Part shown: piece by piece, positions 1 to 9,064 of the stretch
How positions within the stretch are numbered: the first letter of the stretch is position 1
Layout of the letters: the number at the start of each line of letters is the position of its first letter
Source: JAOARY01 sp045345765
GTDB taxonomy: Bacteria; Bacillota; Clostridia; Peptostreptococcales; Peptostreptococcaceae
DNA: 64,000 nt
Reading direction: 5' to 3'
NCBI GenBank assembly: GCA_045345765.1
Contig: CP148265.1
Span: 372,001-436,000 of the forward strand
Notes under the pieces: model-generated
What the model was told of the DNA's origin: nothing
Database searches by the model: none
What the model saw: the letters and a program-made list of their open reading frames with translations, nothing else
Position numbers and translations under genes: made by a program

Positions 1-14
1 CATATTTCCACTCC

Positions 15-1094
15 CTAAAAATTAATCTTCCTTCTTCTCATCGATACATTTAAAACTAATCCTAATGCCATAAAACTTGTAACCATAGAACTCCCACCAT
101 AACTTACAAAAGGTAAAGTTACTCCAGTTATCGGCATAAGGCCTATTGTCATTCCTATATTTTGTACTATTTGATATAAGAACATAAAAAGAACCCCAGT
201 ACAAACAAGACTTCCATAGAAATCTTTTGATATTGCAGCAATCCGAAGTATTCTAATTAAAAATAACAAAAATAACAAACATAAAACAGAAGCTCCTAAA
301 AGCCCTGTTTCTTCAACCAATACAGCAAATATAAAATCTGATTCTTGAACAGGTAAAAAATTATATCTATTTTGAGTCCCTTGATAAAGCCCTTTTCCAA
401 ACACTTTACCAGAACCAATCGCTATTATTGATTGGTTTAATTGATAATTATCAAAAAATTCATCAATTCTTTGTTTTTGATGATTTTCTAAATTAGGATA
501 TATAATAGGTATTGATATAAGAAGTATTAATATCAAATTCCTAATTAATTTTAAATCCATATCACAGACAAATAACATTCCAGCTATTATAGATATAAAT
601 ACTATTGTAGTTCCTAAATCAGGCTGTTTTAATAACATCAAAAGAACAGGTGAACAATAAAGACCTATAGGTATTAAATCCTTAAACTTATTTATTTCAC
701 CCTTTTTGTCTTCCATATAACTTGCAAAACCAAGTATAAAACTAATTTTTACAAGTTCAGAAGTCTGAAAATATAAAACTTTTAAATTTATCCAAGACCT
801 AGCTCCTGCAATTTGAACTCCTAATCCTGGTATATATACTAATAATAATAAAAATATATTAAGTACATAAAGATACCTTCTATACTCTTTAAATTTATTG
901 TAATCTATAAATATAAATACGGACATAGCACAAAGCCCCACACAAAACGCTAGGGCTTGTACTATAATCATCTTCTTGCTGCCACCATCAAGTATATGTA
1001 CAGCACTGCTTATAGTTATAAGACCTATTATAAATATAAGAAATACACTAAGCAAAAGAATCCAATCTATAGACTTTACCATCTTTAAAATCAT
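15..1094 (-). CDS. rodA: RodA, SEDS peptidoglycan glycosyltransferase (elongation)
   Basis: Integral membrane SEDS protein that polymerises lipid II into glycan strands during side-wall growth, normally paired with a class B PBP. The 359 residues form about ten hydrophobic segments. Family landmarks are visible: QPDLGT after the middle of the protein, QESDFIFAVLVEETG, and GVTLPFVSYGGSS near the C-terminus. It is the last gene of the mre-min operon, 17 bp after minE, and the PBP2 gene upstream is the probable partner. The start is uncertain because Met1 and Met5 are close and neither has a strong Shine-Dalgarno site. RodA rather than FtsW is inferred from the neighbours and from the second SEDS gene in the dcw cluster. 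Confidence 0.93.
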   Translation of the reverse strand: MILKMVKSIDWILLLSVFLIFIIGLITISSAVHILDGGSKKMIIVQALAFCVGLCAMSVFIFIDYNKFKEYRRYLYVLNIFLLLLVYIPGLGVQIAGARSWINLKVLYFQTSELVKISFILGFASYMEDKKGEINKFKDLIPIGLYCSPVLLMLLKQPDLGTTIVFISIIAGMLFVCDMDLKLIRNLILILLISIPIIYPNLENHQKQRIDEFFDNYQLNQSIIAIGSGKVFGKGLYQGTQNRYNFLPVQESDFIFAVLVEETGLLGASVLCLLFLLFLIRILRIAAISKDFYGSLVCTGVLFMFLYQIVQNIGMTIGLMPITGVTLPFVSYGGSSMVTSFMALGLVLNVSMRRRKINF

Positions 1095-1111
1095 TACTTT
1101 GCCAACTTTCT

Positions 1112-1387
1112 TTATTTTGAATTCTTCAGATTTTTAATAGGAATGTTTGCAACAAGAGCAGAAACAACTTTACCATCATTTCTTGTTTTAGTAACTTTGA
1201 CCTCTAAATTATCCTCATCCACTTCAATATAATTTGATATCACATTTATGATTTCGCCCTTTATATTGCCCAAAAATTCAGATGAACAATTAGCTCTGTC
1301 ATGTACTAAAACTAATTTTAGTCTTTCCTTTGCAATATTCTTGCTCAATTTTGACTCATTAGAAAATACTTTTAACATATCTAACAT
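1112..1387 (-). CDS. minE: MinE, topological specificity factor of division
   Basis: MinE displaces MinC from MinD and stimulates MinD ATPase at the membrane, which helps place the septum at mid-cell. The product is 91 residues, the normal size. The N-terminal amphipathic segment (LDMLKVF) and the conserved KNIAKERLKLVLVHDR stretch are visible. I start it at the ATG at 1387, six bases after GAGGTG, rather than at the in-frame GTG at 1396, which lies inside the Shine-Dalgarno site. That site overlaps the minD stop, so translation is probably coupled. MinE beside mreB genes is common in clostridia, some of which also use DivIVA. Confidence 0.92.
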   Translation of the reverse strand: MLDMLKVFSNESKLSKNIAKERLKLVLVHDRANCSSEFLGNIKGEIINVISNYIEVDEDNLEVKVTKTRNDGKVVSALVANIPIKNLKNSK

Positions 1388-1398
1388 TTCATTCACCT

Positions 1399-2196
1399 CT
1401 ACTTTTTCAAACCAAAAAGCTTTTTAATTTTATCTACAAATTTTTCTTGCACTTCTAAATCAATAAATTCAACAGCTTCACCCAAAACTCTTTTAGCTAT
1501 ATTTCTATATGCTTGAGCTGACATTGATGAATCTACACTTACAACTGGCTCTCCTCTATTTGTTGATGTTATTATAAGCTCATCATCAGGAATAACTCCA
1601 ATCAAATCTATTGCTAATATATCTATTATATCATCAATATTCATCATGTCACCACGCTTAACCATATCTACTCTTAATCTATTTATGATAAGCTTAGGAT
1701 TTTCAAGTTCATTAGCTTCTAAAAGCCCAATTATTCTATCTGCATCTCTTACAGCCGAAACTTCTGGTGTTGTAACTACAAAAGATAACTCTGCTCCAGC
1801 TATCGCATTTTTAAATCCTTGTTCTATACCAGCAGGACAATCTATTAATATATAATCAAAAGATTTTTTTAATTCCCCACAAAGTTTCTTCATTTGATCT
1901 TCTGAAACAGCTGTTTTATCCCTAGTTTGAGCTGCTGGAAGTAGATATAAGCCTTCAAATCTCTTATCTTTTATAAGTGCTTGATTTAATCTACAATTTT
2001 TTTCAACAACATCTACAATATCATAAACTATCCTGTTTTCTAAACCCATAACCACATCTAGATTTCTAAGTCCAATATCCGCATCTACAACTACTGTCTT
2101 TTTTTTTAACATGGCAAGTGCAGTTCCTAAATTGGCTGTAGTTGTAGTTTTACCTACACCACCTTTACCTGATGTTATAACAATAACTTTTCCCAT
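1399..2196 (-). CDS. minD: MinD, septum-site-determining ATPase
   Basis: Membrane-associated ParA-type ATPase that recruits MinC and is regulated by MinE. The 265 residues open with the deviant Walker A sequence GKGGVGKTTTTANLG (about residues 10-24). VDADIGLRNLDVVMGLE follows, and YILIDCPAGIE carries the Walker B aspartate. The C-terminus ends in a basic amphipathic helix (VDKIKKLFGLKK), the usual membrane-targeting sequence. The ATG at 2196 has GGAGG at good spacing. It lies between minC and minE in one minus-strand transcription unit. Confidence 0.96.
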   Translation of the reverse strand: MGKVIVITSGKGGVGKTTTTANLGTALAMLKKKTVVVDADIGLRNLDVVMGLENRIVYDIVDVVEKNCRLNQALIKDKRFEGLYLLPAAQTRDKTAVSEDQMKKLCGELKKSFDYILIDCPAGIEQGFKNAIAGAELSFVVTTPEVSAVRDADRIIGLLEANELENPKLIINRLRVDMVKRGDMMNIDDIIDILAIDLIGVIPDDELIITSTNRGEPVVSVDSSMSAQAYRNIAKRVLGEAVEFIDLEVQEKFVDKIKKLFGLKK

Positions 2197-2214
2197 TTAA
2201 AAATCCTCCTAGCT

Positions 2215-2844
2215 CTAATTAAATAATGTATTTTTTGTATAGGATTCAATTACTATATTATCATTCTTTATAAAAGCAACTTCTGGTATATCTGGCTTAT
2301 CTTGATTTTCTGGTGGAATTGCAATTTTTTCTGCGATTCTAAGCTGTGTAGGATCTAAATTATTAGCAGATACAAATGCTTCTTCATTTCCATTAGCCCC
2401 AGCATGAACCATTCCTCTTAAAGAACCGGTTATTATCACATTTCCATATGCAATAACTTGCGCTCCAGGGTTTACATCCCCAATTAAAACAACATTTCCT
2501 TTAAAAAATATCTTTGCACCAGATCTAAGTGTCGATTTTAAAAATTTAGTATTTCCTTGTCTTATTCCATCAAATACTTCATCTACAATTTCATCTTTAA
2601 CAAATTTAAGTTTATATTCTTTTTCTAAATAATTTTCTAAAACTAAAATATCAACATCATCCAATAAATCACTTTTTATAGTATCTATCATTGCACCTTT
2701 GAAAAAATCTTCATTTTTAGATATTTTTTGACCTATTATATCCTTGATTTCCTCTAAATTTTCATAGCCTTTAATGCTTATATATATACCTTTTTTAGAA
2801 CCTTTAAATTCTATAATTTTTTCTCCATTCATTTTGTCCTCCAT
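2215..2844 (-). CDS. minC: MinC, FtsZ-polymerisation inhibitor
   Basis: Cytoplasmic inhibitor of FtsZ ring assembly that acts when bound to MinD. The 209-residue product has a divergent N-terminal domain (about 1-100). The C-terminal right-handed beta-helix is recognisable from GNVVLIGDVNPGAQVIAYGN and GSLRGMVHAGANG. Both Met1 (2844) and Met5 (2832) have plausible ribosome-binding sites. A 150-bp gap containing a 19-bp inverted repeat separates it from the PBP2 gene, so minCDE-rodA may also be transcribed separately from mreBCD-PBP2. Confidence 0.93.
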   Translation of the reverse strand: MEDKMNGEKIIEFKGSKKGIYISIKGYENLEEIKDIIGQKISKNEDFFKGAMIDTIKSDLLDDVDILVLENYLEKEYKLKFVKDEIVDEVFDGIRQGNTKFLKSTLRSGAKIFFKGNVVLIGDVNPGAQVIAYGNVIITGSLRGMVHAGANGNEEAFVSANNLDPTQLRIAEKIAIPPENQDKPDIPEVAFIKNDNIVIESYTKNTLFN

Positions 2845-2880
2845 TAAAAATCCTCATCAAAAATGCAATTGCATTTAAAG

Positions 2881-2920
2881 TTATATAATAAGAATAATTT
2901 TAATTATTCTTATTATATAA
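2881..2920. repeat. Perfect 19-bp inverted repeat between PBP2 and minC
   Basis: Two 19-base arms separated by a 2-base centre; only one of the 19 pairs is G-C. It lies in the 150-bp gap after the PBP2 stop and before minC. It could be a hairpin in the mRNA that sets relative expression of the two halves of the operon, or a protein-binding palindrome. It lacks the GC-rich stem of a strong terminator, though weak termination or 3'-end protection is possible. Confidence 0.6.
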
Positions 2921-2995
2921 TATTTTCAAACTCTTTTATACTATTTTCTATTATATATATATCTATTATATAAAGTTTTTAATCAAAATTATAAC

Positions 2996-5791
2996 TTACG
3001 GTAATAATCTATGGTTTAAAATAAGCTCTTTTTGATTTTGAGTTTCTTCATTAATTCCCATATACTCACCAATTATATCTCTTGCGACTACACCACTATA
3101 GCTACCATGACCTCCATTGAAAAGTAATACAACAACAGCTATTTGGGGATCTTCATAAGGTGCAAAACATGAAAACCACGCAAAGTTATCATATTTTTCT
3201 TTGTATGCATTTAAATCATTTATCGTCAAATTCGGTTTTAATTCAAATATGGCTTTTTTGATATAATAAACTTCAGAATTTTTATTATCATCTTTTTTAG
3301 CCATTTCAGTCGCTAATTTTAATACATCATCTTCGTTAAGACCGTAGTATTTTAAATGAGATAAATAATATTGTTTTTCATCAATTTTTGGAATCCATCC
3401 ACTCTTTTGAGCTGTACCAGTCTTCCCTGCAATTCTAACTGGGAACTTACTAAATAAACTCTTCGCTGTACCTTCTTCAGAAACTTTTAGCATTCCTTCT
3501 CTTATATATTTCAACTTATCTCTATGCGTTAAATCTAAAGCTGTTTTTTCATTATTATTTACAAAAACTTCTCCTGTTGATGAATCTTTAGCTTTTCCTA
3601 CCAAGGTAACATCATTAACATATCCATCATTCGCAAGTATTGATATATATCTGGCTATTTGTAATGGTGTATATGAATTTTCACCCTGTCCTATCGCTAA
3701 GTTAAATTTATCTCCAGTCTTCCATTTAGCTCTATTAAAATAACTGTATTTTATTAAATCAGTTACCTCAGTTACCTTTTCATCTTTTATATTTAAACTA
3801 GATAATCTTTTTATAATTTCTCCTCTTGAAGGATTTTCTTCCGTCCAAGAAACTATAAGTTCAATTCTCTCTTTATATTTTTCGCTCTTATAATTTATAT
3901 CTTTAAAATATTCTTTTAACTTTTCATTTAACATGTATTTCAAACTTCTTTTTGTAATTCTTAATTTACTCTCTTCATCTGGAACCTCACCTATTGATTC
4001 TTCTATTTCAATTCCTGTTTTTTCATTAAGGCCAAATAATTTAGCCATATCAATGACATTAGCAATAGAAACATCAACTGGAAGTTTCTTATCTTTTGCA
4101 TAATCATAACCATCACTTATACAATAGAAATAATAGTTACACGAATCCTCAATAGCTTCTATCAAGTTTTCACTTCCATGAAAAGCTCGTCTATCATTCC
4201 AAAGCCAACATCCAAATGATCTACTTCCTAACTCTATATAACCTTTATCTTGTATTTCATAAAATGGACTAAGACCAGCTTCCATTGCAGCTGCTCCTGT
4301 AATCATTTTAAAAACAGAACCCGGCTGTACATGTGTCATCGTAGCTATATTATAAAGTGGTCTAGGTGCTAATGGATCATTCATATTTTTGGGAAGTAAA
4401 TTTTTCATATCTTCATTTGATATATCATTTACAAAAATATTCGGATCATAATCTGGATAACTCGCAAGAGCTAATACTTCTCCAGTTTTTATATCCAATG
4501 CAACTGCTGCTCCAGAAGTAGCATTTTTAAATATTCTTCTTGAATCCCTAAGTCTAACATCACCATAGGGACTTTTATATACCTGTCCTTTTTGCAAAGT
4601 CTTTAAAACATTCTCTAAAGATTCTTCAGTCACTTTTTGTAAATCCATATCTATAGTCAGATAAATCGTATCTCCAGATACTGGACTTTTTCTTTCAATC
4701 TCTTTTATAAGCCTCCCTGAAGCATCTACTTGTACCTTTTTATATCCTTTTATACCATGTAATCTATCTTCAAAAGATTTTTCTATACCTGTTTTTCCAA
4801 TATAATCGCTTAAATCATATTTATCCTTATAATCTTCATTTCTTGTATATTTTTCAATCTCATAATCTCTTGATATCTTTCCTATTTGACCAATTACATG
4901 TGCAGCTAAATTTGAATTTGGATAATATCTAATTGGATCAATCCTTATTTCTACTCCTGATAAGTCAAGCATATGCTCAGATATTTGCGCTACCGTTTTT
5001 TTAGATACATCAGTTGCTACTTTTATAGGTTGGTATTGCAAATACCCTGTGAGTCTTAATCTATCTCTTACAATAAGAATCTTATTTATATCTTCATATT
5101 CTAGATTTTTATCTATTTTAAAATAATCTAATATTTTTAAATATACTTCATCTGGCTTTGTATCAATCTCTTTTATTCCATACTTACCAAGCCATTCGTT
5201 TTTTTTCCTTGCCTCAATAAACTCCCAATATTTAGCGCTGATTGGTGGATAGTATCCTACTTGATTTACCTTCTTTTGTAATACATATTTATCTTCTAAT
5301 AAATCATTTTCTGTTATTAAACCTTCTTCTACTAATCTATTTGCTAAATAATAAAAACTATCTTCTGCATTTAAATTTTTTGGTATTTCAAATTCAGTTT
5401 TCCAATCTTGAATTTTTTTATCAAATGTAAAATAAAATTTATTATTTTCTTTTTTAAGAGGAAATTCATCTATATACTTTTCTCCATTATCTATCAGTAT
5501 ATTCATGAGTTTTAAAGAAACTTCATTTTCTTTACCTCTTTTTATTTGGTTCTTTGATATAGTAACACTAAAACTTGATCTATTTCCTGCAAGCAATCTA
5601 CCATATCTATCTCTTATTTCACCTCTTGGTGCTTCTATAGATATATTTCTATAAACTTTATTTTGCGCTTCCTTTAAATATTTATCACCTTTTACTATCG
5701 TTAAATAAGATAGCCTAAAGAATATAACCAAAAAAATACTTAGAAACATCCAATATATAAATAAATACCTATTTTCTATCTTTTTCTTCAT
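2996..5791 (-). CDS. mrdA: Penicillin-binding protein 2, elongasome transpeptidase
   Basis: Class B PBP that cross-links new peptidoglycan in the side wall with RodA. It has one N-terminal membrane anchor (about 8-30), a PBP dimerisation domain beginning at RGEIRDRYGR, and a transpeptidase domain with S492-x-x-K495, S550-C-N552 and K790-T-G792. At 931 residues it is well above the usual 600-700. The extra length lies in the dimerisation domain and in two inserts within the transpeptidase domain, about 605-685 and about 797-868, the second right after the KTG motif. Cys528, His538, Cys551 and Cys557 cluster around the SxN motif. I recall zinc-binding reported for C. difficile PBP2, and this may be the same trait. 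The start at 5791 directly follows the mreD stop. Confidence 0.92.
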   Translation of the reverse strand: MKKKIENRYLFIYWMFLSIFLVIFFRLSYLTIVKGDKYLKEAQNKVYRNISIEAPRGEIRDRYGRLLAGNRSSFSVTISKNQIKRGKENEVSLKLMNILIDNGEKYIDEFPLKKENNKFYFTFDKKIQDWKTEFEIPKNLNAEDSFYYLANRLVEEGLITENDLLEDKYVLQKKVNQVGYYPPISAKYWEFIEARKKNEWLGKYGIKEIDTKPDEVYLKILDYFKIDKNLEYEDINKILIVRDRLRLTGYLQYQPIKVATDVSKKTVAQISEHMLDLSGVEIRIDPIRYYPNSNLAAHVIGQIGKISRDYEIEKYTRNEDYKDKYDLSDYIGKTGIEKSFEDRLHGIKGYKKVQVDASGRLIKEIERKSPVSGDTIYLTIDMDLQKVTEESLENVLKTLQKGQVYKSPYGDVRLRDSRRIFKNATSGAAVALDIKTGEVLALASYPDYDPNIFVNDISNEDMKNLLPKNMNDPLAPRPLYNIATMTHVQPGSVFKMITGAAAMEAGLSPFYEIQDKGYIELGSRSFGCWLWNDRRAFHGSENLIEAIEDSCNYYFYCISDGYDYAKDKKLPVDVSIANVIDMAKLFGLNEKTGIEIEESIGEVPDEESKLRITKRSLKYMLNEKLKEYFKDINYKSEKYKERIELIVSWTEENPSRGEIIKRLSSLNIKDEKVTEVTDLIKYSYFNRAKWKTGDKFNLAIGQGENSYTPLQIARYISILANDGYVNDVTLVGKAKDSSTGEVFVNNNEKTALDLTHRDKLKYIREGMLKVSEEGTAKSLFSKFPVRIAGKTGTAQKSGWIPKIDEKQYYLSHLKYYGLNEDDVLKLATEMAKKDDNKNSEVYYIKKAIFELKPNLTINDLNAYKEKYDNFAWFSCFAPYEDPQIAVVVLLFNGGHGSYSGVVARDIIGEYMGINEETQNQKELILNHRLLP

Positions 5792-6271
5792 TTATCTCAT
5801 CCTTTTACTAAAAGGTTTAGTTTGTTTTCTAATTCTCTTTATATTTAAAATACTTGCAAAAACTATATTAAATATAATTAATAAAGCTAAATTGATACCT
5901 TCTTGCAATATATTTCTTTGATATTCATTTAAAAATACTAAATACATAAATTCTTGAAACAATGTTGAAAATGTTATTATAAAAATTATGGAAATTTCGC
6001 TATCTTTAAATATTCTATCTTTTAATTTATATATGATGTACGATATAAAAAACCATATAAAAGAAGTTATTCCAAAATAGTTTTCCACAGATATATCTTT
6101 TAAAAATCCAAAAAATATTGCTAATACAATATTTTCGTAAGACTCTGAATAAATAGATATATAAACCATATAACAAAGTAATAAATCTATATTCACAGGA
6201 GTATAGTTTATTATTGAGTTTTGAAATATAATAAGTAATATAGCTATTAAAATATTTATTAAAATCCTCAT
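5792..6271 (-). CDS. mreD: MreD, rod-shape determining membrane protein
   Basis: Small polytopic membrane protein of the elongasome that bridges MreC and the PBP2/RodA synthase. The 159 residues form four or five hydrophobic helices with a short basic C-terminus (KRIRKQTKPFSKRMR). Sequence conservation in the family is low, so the call rests on size, topology and position between mreC and PBP2. The ATG at 6271 follows AAGGAG at proper spacing, and its stop abuts the PBP2 start. Confidence 0.88.
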   Translation of the reverse strand: MRILINILIAILLIIFQNSIINYTPVNIDLLLCYMVYISIYSESYENIVLAIFFGFLKDISVENYFGITSFIWFFISYIIYKLKDRIFKDSEISIIFIITFSTLFQEFMYLVFLNEYQRNILQEGINLALLIIFNIVFASILNIKRIRKQTKPFSKRMR

Positions 6272-6281
6272 AAAAAGCTCC

Positions 6282-7142
6282 TTAATCTATATTTCTACCA
6301 TTTATAATCATAACTTTATCCAAGTTTTTAAGATTTGAATAACTTTTTACCTTTATATATTTTACCAAATTATTCTTATCCTCTTTTATTTCCTTAATCT
6401 CTCCAATATGTATCCCTTTTGGATAAATCCCTAGACCCGAAGTTATAAGTATATCACCAGGAACAACATCATATTTCATATCAAATAAATATCCTTTTAA
6501 GTATCCCTCTTCAACTTCGATATCATTTATTATTGGGTCTTGGTTTATAACACCAACATAATCACTATTTCTAAGAATTTGAAAACTAACCGAAGATTTA
6601 TAATCTAATAAAGATATCGCTTTTGAATAATTATTTGAAATCTCAAAGACTCTTCCTACAAGACCTTTTCCTGATACAACTACAGAATTTTCTTTTACTC
6701 CTTGTTTTTTTCCTGCTGAAACAGTAAATGAAGTATAATATTTCCCATCATTTTTCGCTACAACAGATGCAGATATATAATCTCTATTTAAATCTTCTTC
6801 AACATATTTTAAACTTTCTTTTAAATCTCTTAGTTCATAAATTTCTTCTTTTGTTAATTTTTCTTTAACATAATCTTTTTTTAATTTTGATAATTCACTT
6901 TCCAATTCTTCTATCTTTTTCATCTGTTTTCTATAATTAAACATAGCATCTATATTATTTCTAATAAAATCATATGGTTTTTTTACCACAGATTCTCCAA
7001 ATGACATTATATCAACACCTGCTGATAATAATATATTATTATTTGATTTTAAAGATGCACCACTAACTAAAAGTAGAGTGATAGCAATACTAAATATCAC
7101 TATCACTTCTTTATTTTTTTTGCTAAATAATTTTTTTCTCAT
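6282..7142 (-). CDS. mreC: MreC, rod-shape determining protein
   Basis: Membrane-anchored extracytoplasmic scaffold that links MreB filaments to the cell-wall synthases. After an N-terminal transmembrane segment (about 10-30) comes a coiled coil (about 62-95, rich in E, L and K). The beta-rich MreC core follows, with GVKENSVVVSGKGLVGRV and GDILITSGLGIYPKGIHIG. I start it at the ATG at 7142 (286 residues), six bases after GGTG; the upstream in-frame GTGs lie inside that site. It sits 16 bp after mreB. Confidence 0.93.
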   Translation of the reverse strand: MRKKLFSKKNKEVIVIFSIAITLLLVSGASLKSNNNILLSAGVDIMSFGESVVKKPYDFIRNNIDAMFNYRKQMKKIEELESELSKLKKDYVKEKLTKEEIYELRDLKESLKYVEEDLNRDYISASVVAKNDGKYYTSFTVSAGKKQGVKENSVVVSGKGLVGRVFEISNNYSKAISLLDYKSSVSFQILRNSDYVGVINQDPIINDIEVEEGYLKGYLFDMKYDVVPGDILITSGLGIYPKGIHIGEIKEIKEDKNNLVKYIKVKSYSNLKNLDKVMIINGRNID

Positions 7143-7158
7143 ATCAAACACCACTCTT

Positions 7159-8325
7159 CTATAGTTTTCTAGTTGATATTAAAACTTCTTTTAGTACTTC
7201 TATAGAATCTATAACCTTACCAGTTCCCATAGCAACACAATCTAAAGGATTTTTTGCTATATGAACAGGCATATTTGTCTCTTTGTTTATAAGTATATCC
7301 AAACCTTTTAACATAGCTCCTCCACCAGTAAGAACAATTCCATTTTCAATTATATCTGATGCTAATTCTGGTGGTGTTTTTTCTAATGTAGATTTTATCG
7401 CTTCTAATATATCTCTAACTGGTTCTTGTAATGCATCTCTTATTTCGTCAGCAGTTATTTCAATTGTCTTTGGAAGACCTTGAATCATATCTCTACCTCT
7501 TATTTCCATCGACGGCATAACATTCGCTTCTTTGCAAGCAGAGCCAACATTTATCTTTATATTTTCAGCTGTTCTTTCTCCAATCATAAGGTTATATTCT
7601 TTTTTGATATAAGAAGATATTGATTCATCAAGTTCATCTCCACCAATTCTTATTGACTTAGCTGTTACTATTCCACCTAATGAAATCACAGCTATTTCAG
7701 TAGTTCCTCCACCGATATCTACAACCATATTACCAGTAGGTTCTTCTACTTTAAGCCCTGCTCCAATAGCCGCTGCCATAGGTTCTTCTACCAAATAAGC
7801 CTCTCTAGCTCCTGCTTGTAATGCAGCCTCTTCTATTGCTCTTTTTTCAACCTCAGTAACACCAAATGGCACACATATTACAATTCTAGGACTTACTAAG
7901 AATTTTCTTGGATATGCCTTTTTAATAAAATATTTAATCATACTTTGAGTAACATCAAAATCTGCAATAACACCATCTTTCATTGGTCTTATTGCTTTTA
8001 TGTCCCCTGGAGTTCTCCCTATCATATTCTTCGCTTCTTCTCCAACTGCTAATACTGTCTTTTTTTCTTCATTTATCGCAACAACAGAGGGTTCTCTTAC
8101 TATAATCCCTCTATTTTTAACATATACCAAAGTATTTGCCGTTCCCAAATCTATACCCATATCTTTTGAGAAAAAAGTAAATAGACCTTTTTCTGAAGAT
8201 TTTTTTTCTTTTCTTTTTTTTCTTTTTACTTCAACTTCTTTATTCATTTCTTTTTTTATAATATCATTATTCGTTTCTCTAGTATCTAATTGTTCCTCAT
8301 TTATTTCTTTGCTTAATTCTGACAT
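7159..8325 (-). CDS. mreB: MreB, actin-like cell-shape protein with N-terminal extension
   Basis: Bacterial actin homologue that organises side-wall synthesis. The MreB core begins at DMGIDLGTANTLVYVK and continues with the phosphate-binding VDIGGGTTEIAVISLGG and the adenosine motif GIVLTGGGAMLKG. I start it at the ATG at 8325, after GAGGAAGGTG, which gives 388 residues. That puts about 50 charged residues (KKEMNKEVEVKRKKRKEKK) before the core, whereas typical MreB begins almost at the core. No ribosome-binding site is visible before the internal methionine at the core, so the extension is probably real. The start lies just past the radC stop. Confidence 0.95.
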   Translation of the reverse strand: MSELSKEINEEQLDTRETNNDIIKKEMNKEVEVKRKKRKEKKSSEKGLFTFFSKDMGIDLGTANTLVYVKNRGIIVREPSVVAINEEKKTVLAVGEEAKNMIGRTPGDIKAIRPMKDGVIADFDVTQSMIKYFIKKAYPRKFLVSPRIVICVPFGVTEVEKRAIEEAALQAGAREAYLVEEPMAAAIGAGLKVEEPTGNMVVDIGGGTTEIAVISLGGIVTAKSIRIGGDELDESISSYIKKEYNLMIGERTAENIKINVGSACKEANVMPSMEIRGRDMIQGLPKTIEITADEIRDALQEPVRDILEAIKSTLEKTPPELASDIIENGIVLTGGGAMLKGLDILINKETNMPVHIAKNPLDCVAMGTGKVIDSIEVLKEVLISTRKL

Positions 8326-8339
8326 AAAATGCACCTTCC

Positions 8340-9026
8340 TCAAATAAGAAAATTTTCTTTAAAACTGTAATATTTGTTATTTCCTATAATAATATGATCT
8401 AAAATACTTATACCTATTATATTTCCAGCTTCAATTAGCCTATTTGTAATTTTTTTATCTTCTTCACTCGGATTTACATTTCCAGAAGGATGGTTATGCA
8501 CTAGCATTATACAATTTGCACTTCTTCTTATAGCTTCTAAAAAAACTTCTCTTGGATGGACTATCGATGAATTCAAAGAACCCACTGATATATCAATATC
8601 TTTAATTACTTCATTTTTGGTGTTTAGAAGAAGTATTTTAAAAACCTCTTTTTTAAGGAAACTCATATCTATTGAATAATAGTTAAATATATCTTTTGGA
8701 GATTTTATCTTAACTTTATTTTCTATGTTTCCTTTAAATATTCTCTTCCCAAGTTCAATACATGCTAATATTTCGCAAGCTTTAGCCATTCCTATACCAT
8801 TAAACTCTGTAAGTTCTTCAAATGTTATATTAAAAAATCTGTAAATACCTTCTTTGTCGCTGTTTATAATATAATCTGCAAGTTGTAAAGCTGACATATT
8901 TTTATTTCCTGTTCTTAGAAGTATTGCTAAAAGCTCAGCATTACTTAGATAAGAAACTCCATATCTGATAATCTTCTCTCTTGGTCTTTCTTCGAATGGC
9001 CTTTCCTTAATTAGAATTTTTTCCAT
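8340..9026 (-). CDS. radC: RadC-family JAB/MPN protein
   Basis: RadC-like protein with an N-terminal helix-hairpin-helix-like region (about 30-90) and a C-terminal JAB1/MPN metalloprotease-like domain. The metal motif HNHPSGNVNPSEED is present, with an upstream glutamate in HPREVF. The biochemical role of chromosomal RadC is unsettled and the old DNA-repair label is doubtful. It sits between maf and mreB, as in many Firmicutes. The ATG at 9026 follows AGGAGG. Confidence 0.93.
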   Translation of the reverse strand: MEKILIKERPFEERPREKIIRYGVSYLSNAELLAILLRTGNKNMSALQLADYIINSDKEGIYRFFNITFEELTEFNGIGMAKACEILACIELGKRIFKGNIENKVKIKSPKDIFNYYSIDMSFLKKEVFKILLLNTKNEVIKDIDISVGSLNSSIVHPREVFLEAIRRSANCIMLVHNHPSGNVNPSEEDKKITNRLIEAGNIIGISILDHIIIGNNKYYSFKENFLI

Positions 9027-9064
9027 AAAAACCTCCTAATTAAACAAGCAACCTAATCCAAGTA

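Noticed and set aside
8000..8347. 115-codon plus-strand frame opposite the mreB N-terminus
   Set aside because: Phe/Ser/Leu-rich shadow of the Lys/Glu-rich MreB extension.
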